Origin: Rubrivivax sp.
Lineage (GTDB): Bacteria; Pseudomonadota; Gammaproteobacteria; Burkholderiales; Burkholderiaceae_C
DNA length: 57,061 bases
Direction of reading: 5' to 3'
NCBI GenBank assembly: GCA_004210455.1
Contig: SEFA01000037.1
Span: forward strand, 1-57,061
In this document: positions 17,648-27,758 of the stretch, piece by piece
Layout: each line of letters opens with the position of its first letter
Numbering within the stretch: position 1 is the first letter of the stretch
Position numbers and translations under genes: made by a program
The notes under the pieces: model-generated
Told to the model about the DNA's origin: nothing
Seen by the model: only the letters and a program-made list of their open reading frames with translations
The model's database searches: none

Positions 17648-18841
17648 ATGCGTTTCTTTCCGCGGCTCGCGGCCGGCGCCGTCCTGGCCGCCGCTGGCGT
17701 GTTCACCTCCCCCTCCGCCGCCTCCACCGTCACCGATGAGCCGGATCCGGGGAGGGCTGCCGCCCCGACATGGCGGGCGTACAACGGCTGGCATTTCCGG
17801 ATGGAGGACGGCCAACTGGCCTGCCACAGCGAGGATGGCCGCCACTGCAGCATCGCCGTTCCACCGCGAGAGGCCGCGAGCGCGCCGTCGTCCACCTTGC
17901 GCTGCGATCGCTTGCCGCGCCTGGGGCGCGGGCCGACCGATCCGGGCTATCAGGGCAATGGACATCGCCGGCCGTTCCATTGGTGCAACGGCGCCTATGC
18001 CAGCCGCTTCGCCGAATGGACCGACCATGCCGAGGCCGGTCATCCCTTGATGCTGTCCAGGACGCCGCGCGGCGACATCATGTGCCGTTCGCTGGACGGC
18101 GTCACTTGCCTGTCGAGCCGCTCGACGCACCTGCCCCTGACGCCGTGGATGCTCGAACAGCCGGTCGTCTGCGGCCGCGCCCTGGAACGTTCGGCCAACG
18201 TGGACGGTTACGCCGCCGACAAGCCCGATCATTGGTGTCAATCGATGGAGGTGCTCCGTCACGTCGGCACGCCCGACATGGAGGTCCAGCCGGATCGCGG
18301 CACCCGTTCATTCCGGGTGGCGCTTCCCCCATGGGACGCCGGCGAGCGGCTCGCCTGGGTCGTGGCCTTGAAGGCCCCGCCGGCCGCGGCGTCCCGGCCC
18401 TCCGCCACCGACGTGCGGCTCGCCATCGAGAACGACAAGGGCGGTCAGACCGGCCTGTCCTATTCGCTGCGGGCGGCCATGATCACCGTCGAGAACGACG
18501 ATGCCCACCATGCCTTCGGCAGTCACGTGGTCGCGGACGGCGAGACTTTCGCGCTGGCGATCTCGACGGAATCCGGCCATCCGTACCAACCGGCCTACCT
18601 GCTGACCACAGGCACGGCGCAGGCGCCGCCCCGCGCGATCGATGCGTTGCGGCCGGCGGGCCGTGTTCCGTTGCGTGCCAGGCATCTGGGGCGACGGGCC
18701 GCGGCCTTGGTGTCAGGGCCGAGCGGCCCGCGGCCGTGGATGCGGATCACGGTCTACGACGGCCAGCTGGAAGCCGGAGACCGCATCGAGGTGCTGGGCG
18801 TCACGGCGTTGCGCCGCAGGCCGCCGCCGCCGCCCAGGTGA
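17648..18841 (+). CDS. Secreted cysteine-rich protein, family A copy 1
   Basis: A 397-residue protein with a clear signal peptide (about residues 1-26, ending PSAAS). The mature part has two related units, each built on a C-x-S-x-D-G-x-x-C loop (CHSEDGRHC, CRSLDGVTC). Further cysteines occur in HWCNGAYASRF, VVCGRAL and HWCQ. An unrelated beta-rich C-terminal domain of about 170 residues follows and ends in a proline run. It is homologous along the N-terminal region to the gene at 24696. I recognise no Pfam family. Disulfides in the periplasm or outside the cell are likely. Confidence 0.85.
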   Translation: MRFFPRLAAGAVLAAAGVFTSPSAASTVTDEPDPGRAAAPTWRAYNGWHFRMEDGQLACHSEDGRHCSIAVPPREAASAPSSTLRCDRLPRLGRGPTDPGYQGNGHRRPFHWCNGAYASRFAEWTDHAEAGHPLMLSRTPRGDIMCRSLDGVTCLSSRSTHLPLTPWMLEQPVVCGRALERSANVDGYAADKPDHWCQSMEVLRHVGTPDMEVQPDRGTRSFRVALPPWDAGERLAWVVALKAPPAAASRPSATDVRLAIENDKGGQTGLSYSLRAAMITVENDDAHHAFGSHVVADGETFALAISTESGHPYQPAYLLTTGTAQAPPRAIDALRPAGRVPLRARHLGRRAAALVSGPSGPRPWMRITVYDGQLEAGDRIEVLGVTALRRRPPPPPR

Positions 18842-18857
18842 TATCGGATTTCGACCC

Positions 18858-19841
18858 TCACCGGGTCTTCGCCGCGATCTTCCTCCTGATGTCCGGCAGC
18901 ATCGCCGTCGCCACTTCGCGACCCAACGCGATGGCGCGTCGGCGCGTGGTGAAGTCCGACCCGCTGAAGCCGTCCAGCTTGGGTCGCAGCACGACGTCCG
19001 CGCCCTGCAACTCGTACTGGTTGATCGACTTGCCCATGATCGAGAAGGTCTGCAGCAGCATGCGCATCGCGTCGCCCGGGATCTTGGGGTCGGGCGGTTC
19101 GCCGATATCGACGGCGATGACGAACTCGGCGCCCATCTGCCGGGCGAATCGCACCGGCACCGGCGCGACCAGGCCGCCGTCCACGTACTCGCGGTTCCCG
19201 ATCTTCACCGGCTGGAACACCGCCGGCACCGCGCTCGACGCGCGCACCGCCGTGCCCACGTCGCCTTGCCGGAACAGGATGGGCGAACCGTCACCCAGGT
19301 CCGTCGCGACGATGCCCAGGGGCAGCGGAAGTTGCTCCAGGCCCCGGCCGCCCGTCATCTGGCGGACGTAACGCGCCAGCGCCTCGCCCCGGATCAGGCC
19401 GCGCATCGGGAAGGTCCAGTCGGTGATGGCGCCTTCGTCCATCGCCTCGGCAACCGTCTGCAGTTCCTTGCCGGTCCGGCCCGCCGCATACAGCGCGCCC
19501 ACCAGACTGCCAGCCGAGGTGCCGCAGACCAGGTCGACCTTGAGACCGTTCTCCTCCAGCACCTGGATCACGCCGATGTGCGCGAAACCGCGGGCCGCGC
19601 CGCCGCCCAGCGCCAGCCCCACCCGCGGCGGCTTGGGGATGGGCTTGGGCGTGACCGGCGTCGGCAGTTCGGGGTCGGGTGTTGTCACGACCGGCGGCGG
19701 GGCCGGGGTCGGCGTGAAGGTCGAGCAGGCGCTCAACGCACTCAGGCCCAGCGCGCCGGCGGCGGTCAGCCAGCGCCGGCGGGAGGGCAGCGCCAGTGCG
19801 GCGGTGGCGGTTGGGGTCGGGTCTCGATCGTCTCGGGGCAT
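18858..19841 (-). CDS. Patatin-like phospholipase lipoprotein
   Basis: A 327-residue serine lipase of the patatin/RssA group. The N-terminus has a twin-arginine-like RRRW and a hydrophobic segment ending in a lipobox (LSAC), followed by a long proline linker. The catalytic domain shows the oxyanion motif GGGAARGFAH, nucleophile elbow GTSAG and Asp in DGGLVAPVP, so the Ser-Asp dyad is intact. Probably membrane-anchored, facing the periplasm, and acting on phospholipids or acyl esters. Convergent with the cysteine-rich gene. Confidence 0.92.
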   Translation of the reverse strand: MPRDDRDPTPTATAALALPSRRRWLTAAGALGLSALSACSTFTPTPAPPPVVTTPDPELPTPVTPKPIPKPPRVGLALGGGAARGFAHIGVIQVLEENGLKVDLVCGTSAGSLVGALYAAGRTGKELQTVAEAMDEGAITDWTFPMRGLIRGEALARYVRQMTGGRGLEQLPLPLGIVATDLGDGSPILFRQGDVGTAVRASSAVPAVFQPVKIGNREYVDGGLVAPVPVRFARQMGAEFVIAVDIGEPPDPKIPGDAMRMLLQTFSIMGKSINQYELQGADVVLRPKLDGFSGSDFTTRRRAIALGREVATAMLPDIRRKIAAKTR

Positions 19842-20002
19842 GGCGCGCGATTCTAGGGAAGCTCTGTAGCAGTCCTGTTGCAGCGCGCACGCACAATCGC
19901 GGCCCGGAAATCGGCGTCGACAATCGCGGCCGGGACAACGCGGCCCAGGCGGCGAGGTCTCAGCGCCGGGGCCGGACTTCGGGACGCGGATCAGGAGAGC
20001 AC

Positions 20003-22387
20003 ATGAGTGGAAAAAGCGCGCTGCGGCGCTGGACCGTGCGGGGCCTGGTCGGGCTGCCGTTCCTGCTGGTGGCCTTGGCGATCGCGGCCGGGGCCTGCGT
20101 GCGCGCCAGCCTGCCGCAGCTGGACGGCGACGTCGCCATCCCCGGCCTGAGCGCGCCCGTGAGTCTGGGACGCGATGCGCTGGGCACGCTGGTGGTCGAG
20201 GGTCGCACGCGATTGGACGTGGCCCGCGGGCTCGGCTTCGCGCACGCGCAGGAACGCTTCTTCGAGATGGACCTGACGCGCCGCTCGGCCGCCGGCGAAC
20301 TGTCCGCGCTGTTCGGCGCCAAGGCGCTGGACCGCGACCGCTCCCGACGCGTCCACCGGCTGCGCGCGCGGCTGACCGAGCGCTTCGAGGGCCTGTCGGG
20401 CGAGGACCGGCTGCTGCTGCTCGCCTACGCCGAAGGCGTCAACGCCGGCCTGCACGGACTGCCGATGCGCCCCTGGCAGTACCTGCTGCTGCGCACCAAG
20501 CCGCAGGACTGGACGCCGGTGGACTCGCTGCTGGTGATCTCGGAGATGTACTTCATGCTGCAGTCGGGCAGCTTCGAGACCGGCTTCGACCGCGCGACGC
20601 TGCGCGAGCACGCCGGCGACGTCGTCTTCGACTGGCTCAACCCGCGCGGCGGCCGCTGGGACGCGGCGCTCGACGGCAGCCAGATGCCGGCGCCGACGAT
20701 GCCGACGCCGGAGCAGCTCGACGTGAGCCGATCCCGCGCTCCCGCGGCACCGGCGAGCGATGCGGCGAGCCGCCCTGCGACCCTGCCCGCCAGCGTCCAT
20801 GCCGACGGCGATCTGCCGGTCCTGGGCAGCAACAACTGGGCGGTGGCGGGTTCGCGCTCGGCGCACGGCGGTGCGATCCTGGCGGACGACATGCACCTGG
20901 GCCTCGGCGTCCCGAGCATCTGGTATCGCGCGCAGTTCCAGATCGGCGCCGGTCGCTCGGGCCTGCGCGCGGCGGGCGTGACCTTGCCCGGGCTGCCGGC
21001 GCTGGTCGTCGGCTCCAACGGGTCGGTCGCCTGGGGTTTCACCAATGCCTATGGGCAATGGTTCGACTGGATCGAGGTCCCCGCCGATGCGAAGCTGACG
21101 ACACGCACTGAAACGCTGGAGGTGCACGGCGGGCCCGCGGTCACTCTCGAAGTGAACGAGATCGGCGACGCACCGATCGTGTCCGTCGAGGACGGACGCC
21201 GATTCGCCCTGCACTGGATCGCGCATCAGGGGGCCGCCTACAACCTCGAACTCGATCGCATGCTGCAGGTGCGCCACGTCAGCGAGGCCCTGGCGCTGGC
21301 GCAGCGCGCCGGCATGCCGCATCAGAACCTGCTCGCCGCCGACCGCGACGGCCAGATCGGCTGGACGGTCGCGGGTCGCCTGTGGGCGCAGCCCGGCCTG
21401 CCGGAGCGCTATGGCCGCTTCGTCGCGCCGACGGCGATGCGGCGCGACTGGCTGGACCCCGATCGCGCGCCGCAGGTGCTGTCGCCGACACAGGGACAGC
21501 TGTGGACCGCCAACAACCGCCAGCTCGACGGCGCGCCGGGGGAACTGCTGGGCGACGGCGGCTTCGACCTGGGCGCGCGTGCGCAGCAGATCCGCGACCG
21601 GCTCTCGGCCACCGAAAAACACGACGAAGCGTCGATCGGCGCCATCCACCTGGACGACGACGCGCGCTTCATGAAGACCTGGGCGGCGCGCCTGCTGGCG
21701 GCCGCGCGCGCCGATGCCGGCGCAAACCCGACGCACAAGGCCTTCGTCCAGTTGCTCGAGAACTGGAACGGCCGGGCCGACGCGGACTCGGCCGCCTACC
21801 GCCTCGTGCGCCAGGCGCGACTGCGCGTGCTGGACACCTTGTGGGAAGCCTGGACCGTGCCGTCGCTCGGCGAGCGGCAGCTGGACCCGAAGCGGCGCCT
21901 GCGCTGGCGCAACCAGTTCGAGTACAGCGCCGCGCGCGCGCTCGACGAACGCCCGCCGCACCTGCTGCCGGCGGCCTTCCCGAACTGGGACGCGCTGCTG
22001 CTGGCGCAACTGGACGACGCGGCGCGAGAGATCGCGCCGGATGGCAACCTCGGCGGCGCCACCTGGGGCGCGCAGAACGCGAGCCGCATCCAACACCCGC
22101 TGGCCAAGGCGATCCCGGCGCTCTCACGCTGGCTGGACATGCCCTCGGCGCCGCAGAGCGGCGACAGCAACCTGCCCCACGTCGCCGGCCCCGCGTTCGG
22201 ACAGTCCGAGCGGATGGTGGTCTCGCCGGGCCGCGAGGAGCAAGGCTGGCTGTCGATGCCGGGCGGGCAGAGCGGCCACCCGATATCGCCGTTCTACGGC
22301 GCGGGACATCAGGACTGGGTCGACGGCAGACCGACGCCGCTCCTGGCGGGTCCGGTGATCCACCGCCTCACCGCGCATCGCGATTGA
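20003..22387 (+). CDS. Penicillin acylase family (Ntn-hydrolase) protein
   Basis: A 794-residue exported precursor. The N-terminal hydrophobic segment (residues about 15-35) is followed by the alpha-subunit region ARGLGFAHAQERFFEMDLTRR. The junction LGSNNWAVAG supplies the Ser that becomes the beta-subunit N-terminal nucleophile after autocleavage. Downstream the family blocks WGFTNAYGQWFDW and WTANNRQ and the C-terminal PGGQSGHP are present. Members cleave amides, including beta-lactam side chains and acyl-homoserine lactones; the substrate here is unknown. AGGAGA lies 5 nt before the ATG. Confidence 0.93.
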   Translation: MSGKSALRRWTVRGLVGLPFLLVALAIAAGACVRASLPQLDGDVAIPGLSAPVSLGRDALGTLVVEGRTRLDVARGLGFAHAQERFFEMDLTRRSAAGELSALFGAKALDRDRSRRVHRLRARLTERFEGLSGEDRLLLLAYAEGVNAGLHGLPMRPWQYLLLRTKPQDWTPVDSLLVISEMYFMLQSGSFETGFDRATLREHAGDVVFDWLNPRGGRWDAALDGSQMPAPTMPTPEQLDVSRSRAPAAPASDAASRPATLPASVHADGDLPVLGSNNWAVAGSRSAHGGAILADDMHLGLGVPSIWYRAQFQIGAGRSGLRAAGVTLPGLPALVVGSNGSVAWGFTNAYGQWFDWIEVPADAKLTTRTETLEVHGGPAVTLEVNEIGDAPIVSVEDGRRFALHWIAHQGAAYNLELDRMLQVRHVSEALALAQRAGMPHQNLLAADRDGQIGWTVAGRLWAQPGLPERYGRFVAPTAMRRDWLDPDRAPQVLSPTQGQLWTANNRQLDGAPGELLGDGGFDLGARAQQIRDRLSATEKHDEASIGAIHLDDDARFMKTWAARLLAAARADAGANPTHKAFVQLLENWNGRADADSAAYRLVRQARLRVLDTLWEAWTVPSLGERQLDPKRRLRWRNQFEYSAARALDERPPHLLPAAFPNWDALLLAQLDDAAREIAPDGNLGGATWGAQNASRIQHPLAKAIPALSRWLDMPSAPQSGDSNLPHVAGPAFGQSERMVVSPGREEQGWLSMPGGQSGHPISPFYGAGHQDWVDGRPTPLLAGPVIHRLTAHRD

Positions 22388-22391
22388 CGCG

Positions 22392-22450
22392 CCCATCCCC
22401 TCTCTTACCCTCCCCCGCTTGCGGGAGAGGGAGAGGGAGGGGTGAGGGCC
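22392..22450. repeat. Polypyrimidine/polypurine intergenic inverted repeat
   Basis: An imperfect hairpin of the type CCTCCCCCGC TT GCGGGAGAGG with purine-rich flanks sits between the converging penicillin-acylase-like and pncB genes. Elements with this composition are common dispersed intergenic repeats in high-GC proteobacteria. It may act as a bidirectional terminator although it lacks a T run. Confidence 0.6.
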
Positions 22451-22475
22451 AGCGGCCGTCGAAGGACCTTGCCGC

Positions 22476-23690
22476 CTATCGCGGACTGGGCACCTTGAAC
22501 ACCTGCCGCAGATAGGCCAGGAAGGTCTGGTCTTCGCACATGGTCTTGCCGGGGCTGTCGGAGAGCTTGGCCACCGGCTGGCCGTTGACGTGGGTGAGCT
22601 TGATGACGATGTTGAGCGTCGGCAGGCCCACGTCGTTGCTGAGCTTGGTGCCGATGCCGAACCCGAGCTGGACGCGGTCCGCGAAGTGGCGGTAGAGCGC
22701 CAGCGCCTTCGCCATGTCGAGCGCGTCGGAGAACACCAGCCGCTTGGTATTGGCGTCGATGCGCAGCTGGTCATAGTGGGCGAGCGCCTTCTCGCCCCAC
22801 GCCACCGGATCGCCGGAATCGTGACGCAGCCCGTCGAACAGCTTGGCGAAGTAGAGGTCGAAATCGGCGAGGAACGCGTCCATGCCGATCACGTCGGTCA
22901 GCGCGATGCCGAGATCGCCGCGGTACTCCTGCACCCAGTCCTCCAGCGCGGCCTTCTGGTGGTCGCGCAGCCGCACACCGGTGGCCTGGTAGGCCTGGAG
23001 GTACTCGTGCGCCATCGTGCCGATCGGCACCAGGCCGAGCTCCTTGGCCAGCAGCACGTTGGAGGTGCCGCGGAAGGTCTCCGGCAGTTCGTCGCGCAGC
23101 GTGCGCAGCACCTCTTCATGCCAGGCGCCGGAGAAACGCCGTCGCAGGCCGAAGTCGAAGAACTGGAAGGGATGGCGGCGCGGCGCTTCGTCCCGGGTGA
23201 AGGCCCGGATCAGATCGATCTTCTGCGCGAGCCGGCGGCGGCCCTCCCCGATCGCTGCCGCCTGATCGAAGCGTCGGAAGTACAGCTCGTTGACCATGGC
23301 CAGCACGAAGATCTCGAAGGCCATCACGTGCACCTGCGGGCCGCGCACGACGATCTCCAGCTTCTCGCCCTCGGCCCGCACCGAGATGAACGCACGCTGG
23401 AAACAGAAGATGCGCAGCAGATCGATGAAGTCGGGCTTCATGAAGCGCAGGCCGCTGAGATAGTCGAGCTCGTCGGTGCGGAAGGTCAGCGCGCAGAGGT
23501 GGTCGACCTCGCGTTCCAGGTCCGCGACCAGTTCCGCCAGCGGGTACTGCGGCGTGTTGCGGCACGCGAAGCGGTACTCGGCCTGCGCCTGCGGGTAGCG
23601 ATGCAGCATCGCCTGCCACATGGTGAACTTGTAGAGATCGGTCTCCAGCAGGCTGCGGATCACCGGAGGCGGGGCGTCGGGACGGCTCAT
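22476..23690 (-). CDS. pncB: Nicotinate phosphoribosyltransferase
   Basis: A 404-residue enzyme of the NAD salvage pathway that converts nicotinate and PRPP to nicotinate mononucleotide. The N-terminus ([33 protein letters not shown]) and the blocks [49 protein letters not shown] and [11 protein letters not shown] define PncB. Length equals the E. coli enzyme. The gene stands alone on the minus strand. Confidence 0.97.
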   Translation of the reverse strand: MSRPDAPPPVIRSLLETDLYKFTMWQAMLHRYPQAQAEYRFACRNTPQYPLAELVADLEREVDHLCALTFRTDELDYLSGLRFMKPDFIDLLRIFCFQRAFISVRAEGEKLEIVVRGPQVHVMAFEIFVLAMVNELYFRRFDQAAAIGEGRRRLAQKIDLIRAFTRDEAPRRHPFQFFDFGLRRRFSGAWHEEVLRTLRDELPETFRGTSNVLLAKELGLVPIGTMAHEYLQAYQATGVRLRDHQKAALEDWVQEYRGDLGIALTDVIGMDAFLADFDLYFAKLFDGLRHDSGDPVAWGEKALAHYDQLRIDANTKRLVFSDALDMAKALALYRHFADRVQLGFGIGTKLSNDVGLPTLNIVIKLTHVNGQPVAKLSDSPGKTMCEDQTFLAYLRQVFKVPSPR

Positions 23691-23764
23691 GGGCGGGGAC
23701 TGTACCCGTGGGGGACGTGGCTCGGCGATGATCGCGACTTCGCCACACGCCGAGCCCGCCCTTC

Positions 23765-24607
23765 GTGCACGAGCCCATCGCCCACCGCCGTCGCCCCTGC
23801 CGCCTCCGCCTCGTGCGCGCGATCGGTGCCGCAGCGCTGCTGCTCGCCGCCACGGTGCGCGCCCAGATCCCGGTCGCGATCGACAAGCCGCCCGACGCCG
23901 CCACCGCGATGAAGATGGTCTACGGGGGCAACACCTGGCGCCATGAGCGGGCGGCGGCCTTCTTCGGAGGTCGCTCCCCGACGCTTCGCGCGGAGATCCG
24001 CGAGGTCTTCCGGGGGCGCTACGTCGAATCGAACGTCGACAAGCTGATGCTGGTCTACCAGTTGACGCCCGGTCCGCGTGACCAGTTCCGCTGCGCGGCC
24101 TGCGTCCCGGCGCTGGGCGCCGCCGTACTGGCCGCCGACGAGTCCGGCCGCTGGAAGCTGCGCGCCAAGGCTCAGCTGCTGATGCCGGGCGCGCCGGGGT
24201 CGGGCGACGAGGACCTGCAGCTGCTGCAGATCGACGAGGAGCGCTGGATCCTGCGCAGCCGCCGCTACGACGTCGACCGCGGCCGCGAGAGCCGCACCGA
24301 GCGGCTGGTGCTGGAGCGCGAGGGCGAACTGCAGCTGGGCGCCGAACTCGGCTTCGACGAGAAGCCCGGCCCGCTCGCCTGCGGAGCGACCGCGGCGCCG
24401 CAGACTTCCGGTGTCAGCGTGCTGAGCCCCGGGCGCGGCCCCCGTGTCGAGATCGTGCTGCGCTTCAACGAAGGCGCCTGCAGCGCGCTGCGCGCGGTGG
24501 TGCAGCGGACGCGCATGGAGCTGCGCGATGGACGCTTCCAGCTCGAACCGGATGCGCCGGAGCCGGATGACGACGACGCGCCGGTTGCGTCCGCTCCGAG
24601 ACGCTGA
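23765..24607 (+). CDS. Exported protein of unknown function
   Basis: A 280-residue protein with an arginine-rich start, a hydrophobic segment ([16 protein letters not shown]) and probable cleavage after VRA. No family recognised. The mature protein contains a CAAC pair and a third and fourth cysteine, a beta-rich middle and an acidic C-terminal tail. Start at GTG 23765 gives the signal peptide. Divergent from pncB. Confidence 0.7.
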   Translation: MHEPIAHRRRPCRLRLVRAIGAAALLLAATVRAQIPVAIDKPPDAATAMKMVYGGNTWRHERAAAFFGGRSPTLRAEIREVFRGRYVESNVDKLMLVYQLTPGPRDQFRCAACVPALGAAVLAADESGRWKLRAKAQLLMPGAPGSGDEDLQLLQIDEERWILRSRRYDVDRGRESRTERLVLEREGELQLGAELGFDEKPGPLACGATAAPQTSGVSVLSPGRGPRVEIVLRFNEGACSALRAVVQRTRMELRDGRFQLEPDAPEPDDDDAPVASAPRR

Positions 24608-24695
24608 CCCTTGAAGGTCTGGTTGCCCCCCGCCCAGTCGTCCGGGCGAGGGCGGCATGCGCGGCCCCGCAGTCGGACGCACACAGGGGAATCCT

Positions 24696-25928
24696 ATGCC
24701 CTTGAAAGACGCTCCCTTGTCGCACCCGCTTCCTTGTCGACCCGTCTTCCTTCTGATCGTCGCCTGTGCCTTGCCGCCTGCCTCCGCAGTCCCGCTGCCT
24801 TCCGAATGGAAGGAGTGGCGCGGGATCCACTACCGTGTCGAGGCCGACGGCAACTTCAGTTGCTACAGCGAAAATGGCCGAAATTGCCGCCGGGGTCTGC
24901 CGGCCCTCGATTCAACCAGGGCCCGGCCTCTGGTATGTGGTGCCGCCCATCGCGCAGTCTGGCCCTCCACCGGATACGAAAGACCCGGCCACTGGTGCAA
25001 TGTCGCCTACGCCAATCTCTTCGCCGTGTGGCACGACTACGCCTTGCTGGGACACCGTGGCCAGTTGTCCAAGAACGCTCGCGGCGACACGATGTGCCAC
25101 TCTTTCGACGGGGTGTCCTGTCACCTGCGGGGCCCCTCGAACGCGGATTTGCCTGCGGGCGTCGAGCCCTCTCCCGCACCGTCGACGGCAGAGATCCGTC
25201 CCCTGGTCTGCGGGGCGGCGCTCAAGCAGCGCCAAGGCATCTCCGGTTATGACGATCCGGCACATTGGTGCAATCTGCCGGAGATCGTTGCGAGGTGGGT
25301 GAACCCGCCACCGACGGACGGTGCCCATGGGCCAGTGGGCAACGGGGAAGACACTGGCGTCGGCTGGACCTACAAGGACACCAAGCTCCCGCTGCCCGCA
25401 CTGACGGTGGATGAGAAGCCGATGTGGATCGCCAAGATCCGGACCTGGGCTTACCACGACTATGCCTCGATCGACATCTCCCGCGATGACGACATCTTGA
25501 TGAGCGTCACGCTGAGGGGGATGGGTCATCGCTCGGAACCCGCTGGGGCCAACCCGGACACCGTGTTGCATCTAGGAGGCGCCACCGACGCGCTTACCCC
25601 CGGAGAGTACAAGTTGAAGCGCTTCGATGAATACGGACTCAGCCGACACGTCTTCAGTTTTGAGGTGCAGGACAAAGGACGCGCGCTCTTCAAGCGAAAA
25701 TTCCAGATGCTCATCCCTATCGCTTCCAACTCGAGTGGCCCATGGCTTCCCGAGCACGAAGAGTTCACGGTGAACTTGCCGGCGGATTGGGGGCGTTCCG
25801 CGGCGGGCAGCAAGGAACCCGCCTTCCGCTTGTACGTCGACAACGGGTCACATCCGACCGATCGATCATCTCTTACCGAAATCGAGGAACTGGTCGTCGC
25901 CAGGAGGCGCGTCAGACCGGCGGACTGA
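24696..25928 (+). CDS. Secreted cysteine-rich protein, family A copy 2
   Basis: A 410-residue protein with a signal peptide ending near PASAV. It repeats the pattern of the gene at 17648: CYSENGRNC, GHWCNVAYANLF, CHSFDGVSC, LVCGAAL and HWCNL. The C-terminal half (from about residue 220) is beta-rich and shares only general character with copy 1. GC content of the last 400 bases is somewhat lower than in neighbours. The ATG at 24696 follows an AGGGGA motif at 8 nt. Function unknown; cysteines probably form disulfides after export. Confidence 0.85.
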   Translation: MPLKDAPLSHPLPCRPVFLLIVACALPPASAVPLPSEWKEWRGIHYRVEADGNFSCYSENGRNCRRGLPALDSTRARPLVCGAAHRAVWPSTGYERPGHWCNVAYANLFAVWHDYALLGHRGQLSKNARGDTMCHSFDGVSCHLRGPSNADLPAGVEPSPAPSTAEIRPLVCGAALKQRQGISGYDDPAHWCNLPEIVARWVNPPPTDGAHGPVGNGEDTGVGWTYKDTKLPLPALTVDEKPMWIAKIRTWAYHDYASIDISRDDDILMSVTLRGMGHRSEPAGANPDTVLHLGGATDALTPGEYKLKRFDEYGLSRHVFSFEVQDKGRALFKRKFQMLIPIASNSSGPWLPEHEEFTVNLPADWGRSAAGSKEPAFRLYVDNGSHPTDRSSLTEIEELVVARRRVRPAD

Positions 25929-25948
25929 CCACTCGACAGCGGCTCGAC

Positions 25949-26374
25949 TCAAGCCAGCTTGTAGGTCTGCAGATGGATGCTGGTTTCCGTCGCTCCGATG
26001 CCCTTGATCAGACGTACGCGCTCCAGGATCTCTGCCAACTCGTTCAGGCTGTCCGCACGCAACTCGGCCAGCAGGTCCCAGCGGCCGTTGGTGTCGAACA
26101 GCCCCGCCACGCCAGGCTCGCCAAGCAGGATGCCGACGACCTCGCGCGTGCGGTTGCCCTCCACCGCGATGCTCATCCAAGCGGTGATGTGGGGCTGGGC
26201 CACGTCGGCCCGCAGCTTCACCGTGTAGCCGACGATCTGGCCGCTGTCCTCCAGCCGCGTCAGCCGGTTGGTCACCGTGCCGCGCGAGACCTTCAGCTTG
26301 TGCGCCAGCGTCGCGATGCTCGCGCGGGCATCCTGGCGCAGCAGCGCGATCAGTTGATGGTCGAGTGTGTCCAT
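25949..26374 (-). CDS. Lrp/AsnC family transcriptional regulator
   Basis: A 141-residue regulator. N-terminal winged HTH (LDHQLIALLRQDARASIATLAHKLKVSRGTVTNRLTRLEDSGQI) and a C-terminal RAM ligand-binding domain. Its gene is divergent from an ornithine-cyclodeaminase-type gene with 181 bp between the start codons. This arrangement usually means the regulator controls the divergent amino-acid catabolic gene in response to its substrate. Confidence 0.93.
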   Translation of the reverse strand: MDTLDHQLIALLRQDARASIATLAHKLKVSRGTVTNRLTRLEDSGQIVGYTVKLRADVAQPHITAWMSIAVEGNRTREVVGILLGEPGVAGLFDTNGRWDLLAELRADSLNELAEILERVRLIKGIGATETSIHLQTYKLA

Positions 26375-26555
26375 GTTGGTGCAGCGCCAGCGGTAGTGCG
26401 CGCGGATCGCCCAGGGTTAACCCGGATTTCACAGCAAAACGCCAGAGTTCGCTGACGAAATGAGCAAGGCGCTTCGATTATTGATCAGTTCTCTGGCTTC
26501 CTGCTGACACGCGGATCCGAAGAATGGAGGCATCCCCACTGCCAAGAGCCCGCCG

Positions 26556-27758
26556 ATGACGACCCGCCTCCTCCTCACGCCCGATGTCGCCCGCGTCGTC
26601 CGACACGACGGCATCGCCCCGAGCTTCCAGATGCTCGCCCGCTACATCGCCGAGGACTACGTCCGGTGGAGCGACTTCGACAAGAGCGCCCGCGTCGCGA
26701 ACCATTCGGATGACGGCGTGATCGAACTGATGCCGATCTCCGACGCCTCGCTCTACAGCTTTAAATACGTCAACGGCCACCCCAAAAACCACCGCGTGGG
26801 CCTGCCCACCGTGATGGCTTTCGGCGTGCTCGCCGACGTCGCCACCGGCACGCCGAGGCTGCTGTCGGAACTGACCCTCAGCACAGCGCTGCGCACCGCG
26901 GCCACCTCCGCGCTGGCCGCGCAACACCTGGCACGTCCGGGCTCACGCACGATGGCCTTGATCGGCAACGGTGCACAGAGCGAGTTCCAGGCGCTGGCCT
27001 TCCATCATCTGCTGGGCATCTCGGAGATCCGCCTCTTCGACGTCGACCTGGCCGCGACGGACAAGCTGGTGCGGCACCTGTCGGATGTCGAGGGCCTGAC
27101 CCTGGTCCGCTGCCGTGACGCCGCCGAAGCCGCGTGCGGCGCCGACATCGTTACCACCGTCACGGCCGACAAGCGCAACGCCACCATCGTCACGCCCGAC
27201 ATGATCGAGCCCGGCATGCACGTCAACGGCGTCGGCGGCGACTGCCCCGGCAAGACCGAGCTGCACCGCGAGGTGCTGGCGCGGGCGAACGTCTTCGTCG
27301 AGTACGAGCCGCAGTCGCGCATCGAGGGCGACGTGCAGCAGATGCCCGCAGACTTCCCGGTCACCGAGTTCTGGCGCGTGCTGCGCGGCGAGGCCGCCGG
27401 GCGTCGCAGCGACGACGAGGTCACCGTGTTCGACTCGGTCGGCTTCGCGCTGGAGGATTTCGCGACGCTACGCTGGCTGGGCGATCGGGCCGAGGCGCTG
27501 GGCCTTGGCCGCGAGCTGGCGCTGGTGCCGGCGATGGACGATCCGAAGGACTTGTTCGGCGAACTGGAGTCGACGTCCGGTGAGGCTGCGGATGCGGCTG
27601 CCGAAGCCGACGGCATGACGGCGGCCCAAGCCGCGACCCGCATTCCGGCTGGCCTGCGGGCGGCCCTCTTAAACTGCGTCCCTCACCGGAAGGACGCATG
27701 GACTACGCCCCCCTCCTCAAGGAAATCGGCCGCGGCGCTCGAGGCGCCCGCGACCTGA
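26556..27758 (+). CDS. Ornithine cyclodeaminase family protein
   Basis: A 400-residue member of the ornithine cyclodeaminase/mu-crystallin family, which uses NAD(P) to convert ornithine to proline or to reduce imines. Visible blocks are YKYVNGHPKN-like substrate-binding SFKYVNGHPKNHRVGLPTV, RTAATSALAAQHLARPGSRTMALIGNGAQSEFQA (Rossmann GxGxQ) and HVNGVGGDCPGKTEL. The last 50 residues are an alanine-rich tail not typical of the family and run 61 bp into ybiB in another frame. Likely regulated by the divergent AsnC-type protein. Confidence 0.9.
   Translation: MTTRLLLTPDVARVVRHDGIAPSFQMLARYIAEDYVRWSDFDKSARVANHSDDGVIELMPISDASLYSFKYVNGHPKNHRVGLPTVMAFGVLADVATGTPRLLSELTLSTALRTAATSALAAQHLARPGSRTMALIGNGAQSEFQALAFHHLLGISEIRLFDVDLAATDKLVRHLSDVEGLTLVRCRDAAEAACGADIVTTVTADKRNATIVTPDMIEPGMHVNGVGGDCPGKTELHREVLARANVFVEYEPQSRIEGDVQQMPADFPVTEFWRVLRGEAAGRRSDDEVTVFDSVGFALEDFATLRWLGDRAEALGLGRELALVPAMDDPKDLFGELESTSGEAADAAAEADGMTAAQAATRIPAGLRAALLNCVPHRKDAWTTPPSSRKSAAALEAPAT

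Noticed and set aside
19991-22096. 700-codon minus-strand frame opposite the penicillin-acylase-like gene
   Set aside because: Composition (very high Arg, Gln, Val) is that of an antisense shadow; the plus strand has the Ntn-hydrolase motifs.
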